From an uncultured Bacilli bacterium (GTDB taxonomy: Bacteria; Bacillota_I; Bacilli_A; RF39; UBA660), in contig CAKOIF010000005.1 of the NCBI GenBank assembly GCA_934086485.1, positions 20,299 to 84,298 on the forward strand: a DNA stretch of 64,000 bases, written 5' to 3'. Made by a program: the position numbers and the translations under genes. Numbering within the stretch: the first letter of the stretch is position 1; every line of letters starts with the position of its first letter. The notes under the pieces were generated by a model that worked only from the letters and a program-made list of their open reading frames with translations, was not told the DNA's origin and searched no databases. Shown piece after piece: positions 61,726 through 64,000 of this stretch.

Positions 61726-63762
61726 ATGGAAGAAAAGAAAATCGATTTATTAAGTGAAATCAAAAAAGATATTGTCAAAGAAAAGTCAGTATCCTCACTT
61801 GCAAAAAAATACGACATAAGTGAATATGAAGTTTTAGGACTTGTTAAAAAATTAAAGGATGAAGGGATTAATGTAACCTATAGTGAAAAGAATAAAGATG
61901 CTTATATAGTTATTAATGACCACCCAGATTTTACTAAAGAAAATGATTATTATATTACCGAAGATGTTGACTCAAATACAAAGGTAGCATTTATTTCTGA
62001 TACGAGGTTTGGTTCTAAAAATGAACAAATTGCAATTTTAAATGATATGTATAAAAATTTTGCAATTGCAGGTGTAAAGTATGTATTTATTTTAGGAAAC
62101 TTACTTGAAGGACCTTATAAGGGAGAAAATAACCTTGAATATGGTAAAAGTTTAATTACTAATGATGCTTATGGGCAAGCAGACCATTTAATTGAATATT
62201 ACCCAAGAGTCGAGGGCATTAAAACTTTATTTATTACTGGTAAAAATGATCATAAATTTTCTAGAGAATTAAATGTTGGTGAGTATATTGCAAAAGAAAG
62301 AGAAGATATGATTTATCTAGGACCAAAGGCTTGTACTGTTCATTTTAATGAAGTAACTTTTAAACTTGAACAATTAAAAGCAGGTGATGCCTATACAGTT
62401 GCTTACCCACCACAGACATATTCAAGAAGTATGTCAAGTTATGAAGATTATGATGCAATATTTTTAAGTGGAACTAGGTCTTCTCAACATTTTCCTGCGA
62501 TAAGAGATACGCAAATATTTTCAGTTCCTTCCGTAGTAGAAAGAACACCACTTATGAAAGCAAATAGACAACAAAATACAATTGGTGCGACAATAGTGGA
62601 TGTAAGTTATACAAAAACTGGTAAATTAAAAAGATTACTTCCTGAAGTTATGCCATATTATAAGCCTAGTAAGGATAATTATTTAACCACTAAAAAACTA
62701 AATGTATCAAAAAATGAACTTGGAGAATTTGAAAATACTAAAGAAGTAATTCAAAATAAACATGCATATTTTGATTCAATTGATAAGATTTATAGACTTT
62801 TAAAAAAAGAACAATCTTTTGAGGAACTAAGAAGTAAACTTGATATTTCAACTGATGCTTTATATGGAATGATTACTATATTAAATGAATATGGAAGACC
62901 AGTTGATGTAGTTGATATAAATGGTACTTTAGTGGTTCGTAAAACATTTCAAAAAAGAAAAGATAATATAATAAAACCTCCGAAAGAGGAACTTAATAAA
63001 AAAGAAATTTTAGTCGTATCTGATACTCATTATGGAAGTATTTGGTGTCAACCTTCAATGGTAAACACAGCTTGTTATGAAGCATATAATCGTGGTATTA
63101 CTGACTTCTATCATATTGGAGATATATCTGATGGCGATTATTCTAGAATTAGACCTAATCATATACACGAAGTATTTTTATATGGTGCAACTGGACAAAT
63201 AGATTATGTAATTGAAAATTTACCTAAATATCCTGGAGTAAAATGGCACGCTATTCAAGGTAGTCACGACCAAACTCATCAATTTAATTATGGCGTTGTT
63301 CTTGCCGATGAAGTTGCTAAAAAAAGACCAGATTTTGAATATTTAGGACAAGATAGAGCTTTTGTATACTTTGGCAATTGTAAGGTAGAATTATTTCATC
63401 CAGGTGGAGGAACATCAAGAATACTTTCAACTAAACCTCAAAATGGTATAGATCAAATGGCATCAGGTACTAAACCAAAACTTTCTATACGTGGTCATTA
63501 TCATAAAATTTATTACATGTTATATCGTAATATTCATATGCTTTTAGCTCCTTGTAATGTAGATCAATCATCCTTTATGATGAAAAATGAACTACCTAAT
63601 TTAATGGGAGATTACTTTTTAACTATTTATTATGATGATAATGGAGATATAGAGTATTTAGATGTAGAACCAATGATTTTTGAACAAAGTGATGTACGTA
63701 AAAATGATTTTGAAAATCCTAGAAAATGTATCAAAAATAAAATACTTACGAAGAAGAATTAA
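61726..63762 (+). CDS. Tandem calcineurin-like phosphoesterase with HTH-like N-terminus
   Basis: 678 residues. N-terminal helix-turn-helix-like region (VSSLAKKYDISEYEVLGLVKKL), a first metallophosphatase lobe with degraded motifs (SDTRFGS; ILGNLLEG for GDxxD; TGKNDHKF for GNHD), a second HTH-like stretch (~365-400), and a C-terminal lobe with good motifs (SDTHYGS, HIGDISDGDY, QGSHDQTH, GHYHKIYY). Only the second lobe is expected to bind two metals. The substrate is unknown; phage- and DNA-repair-type phosphoesterases share this fold. AAAGGA precedes the ATG. Confidence 0.8.
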   Translation: MEEKKIDLLSEIKKDIVKEKSVSSLAKKYDISEYEVLGLVKKLKDEGINVTYSEKNKDAYIVINDHPDFTKENDYYITEDVDSNTKVAFISDTRFGSKNEQIAILNDMYKNFAIAGVKYVFILGNLLEGPYKGENNLEYGKSLITNDAYGQADHLIEYYPRVEGIKTLFITGKNDHKFSRELNVGEYIAKEREDMIYLGPKACTVHFNEVTFKLEQLKAGDAYTVAYPPQTYSRSMSSYEDYDAIFLSGTRSSQHFPAIRDTQIFSVPSVVERTPLMKANRQQNTIGATIVDVSYTKTGKLKRLLPEVMPYYKPSKDNYLTTKKLNVSKNELGEFENTKEVIQNKHAYFDSIDKIYRLLKKEQSFEELRSKLDISTDALYGMITILNEYGRPVDVVDINGTLVVRKTFQKRKDNIIKPPKEELNKKEILVVSDTHYGSIWCQPSMVNTACYEAYNRGITDFYHIGDISDGDYSRIRPNHIHEVFLYGATGQIDYVIENLPKYPGVKWHAIQGSHDQTHQFNYGVVLADEVAKKRPDFEYLGQDRAFVYFGNCKVELFHPGGGTSRILSTKPQNGIDQMASGTKPKLSIRGHYHKIYYMLYRNIHMLLAPCNVDQSSFMMKNELPNLMGDYFLTIYYDDNGDIEYLDVEPMIFEQSDVRKNDFENPRKCIKNKILTKKN

Positions 63763-63782
63763 AAACTTCTTCTTTTTATTTT
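63748..63782 (+). terminator. Terminator after the phosphoesterase gene
   Basis: GAAGAAG / CTTCTTC stem overlapping the stop, followed by TTTTTATTTT. Confidence 0.7.
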
Positions 63783-63831
63783 TTATAGATTTTTTTAAAA
63801 ATTTTAGTTATAATGAAGTTTAAAAAAAATG

Positions 63832-63866
63832 GTCTTTGATAAATTATTATCATTGACTTTTTTTAT
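63832..63866 (+). terminator. Stem-loop with T-run of unknown parent
   Basis: GTC...TGATAA / TTATCA...GAC stem then seven T; a TATAAT sits ~20 nt upstream (~63810). Could end a very short transcript. Confidence 0.35.
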
Positions 63867-63933
63867 GTAAAGTAGAATCTTCAATTCGTATTTTAAAAAA
63901 ATAAATAAAAAAAACATGTGACAAATAAAATGT

Positions 63934-63980
63934 AACCTATAAAGAGGACAAAATAAAAAAGCCAATCCTCTTTATAGGTT
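63934..63980. repeat. 15-bp perfect inverted repeat near the window edge
   Basis: AACCTATAAAGAGGA (63934) and TCCTCTTTATAGGTT (63966) separated by 17 nt, followed by TTTATTATG. Most likely a terminator for a gene beyond the window or a bidirectional one. Confidence 0.45.
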
Positions 63981-64000
63981 TTTATTATGTCTTGATGTAT

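Noticed and set aside
1..64000. CRISPR arrays, tRNA and rRNA genes, insertion sequences
   Set aside because: No regularly spaced short repeats, cloverleaf sequences, rRNA-like conserved stretches or transposase genes of IS type were seen; the Rpn-like gene at 655 is not flanked by evident inverted repeats.

Overview
The window is a very AT-rich chromosomal segment from a Gram-positive (Bacilli-like) bacterium that uses the standard genetic code: TGA ends several intact genes and Trp is encoded by TGG, so this is not a mycoplasma code. Wall synthesis genes (murF, a penicillin-binding protein, a PASTA kinase) show a walled cell. Short or divergent relatives of Bacillus genes (MreC/MreD, SpoIVFA/SpoIVFB, SirA, YlbD/YlbE) keep Bacillus-like gene order. 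I infer a reduced-genome gut-type Firmicute near the RF39/Erysipelotrichales side of the Bacilli; the lineage is inference, not something I could search.

Layout. 0-2.8 kb: end of prs, a PD-(D/E)XK-type protein and a PilB-like ATPase. 2.9-6.2 kb: an mreC-mreD-spoIVFA-spoIVFB-like operon. 6.3-13.0 kb: an accessory block of three large surface-protein genes, each behind a 147-bp invertible-promoter-like element, plus a small membrane-peptide/antisense-RNA locus. 13.1-15.7 kb: rplU-prp-rpmA-(unknown)-obg. In Bacillus spoIVFB is followed directly by rplU, so the block sits inside an ancestral gene order. 16-25 kb: secreted or anchored proteins, a LemA protein and an HPt/response-regulator/hybrid-kinase set. 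25-28 kb: rpmB, ruvA, a nucleotidase, ruvB, an MscS channel. 28.6-32.7 kb: two surface proteins. 33-45 kb: uvrC, a degenerate transketolase, SirA/YlbD/YlbE-like genes, a prepilin, nfo, a PBP, rpmG, efp, pflBA. 46-52 kb: candidate small RNAs, an ORF6N pseudogene, murF, rpsO, pnp, a repeat-flanked ATPase. 52.5-59.4 kb: two accessory genes, then rlmN-prpC-prkC-rsgA-rpe. 59.4-63.8 kb: a fourth switch-controlled surface gene and a double phosphoesterase.

The most interesting system is the surface-protein family (starts near 6491, 8945, 10831, 18587, 30904, 53106, 59679). Members have an N-terminal membrane or signal segment, optional Ig-like repeats and a conserved C-terminal domain ending in a hypervariable tail that looks like a C-type-lectin-fold variable region of a diversity-generating retroelement (DGR). 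Four members lie behind 147-bp elements bounded by two inverted 29-bp sites built as 11-bp half-site, 7-bp core, 11-bp half-site. The core is identical within an element but differs between elements (CATAAAC, TATAATC, TATATAC, TATAAAC). Each spacer carries a conserved promoter (-35 TAGAAA or close, 17 nt, -10 TAAAAT or close, TGC extension) pointing away from the gene, i.e. OFF. A fifth, eroded element at 30.7 kb has the same promoter pointing at its gene (ON). Together these suggest combined on/off switching and sequence diversification of surface proteins. No recombinase or reverse transcriptase is encoded here, so both would have to act in trans.
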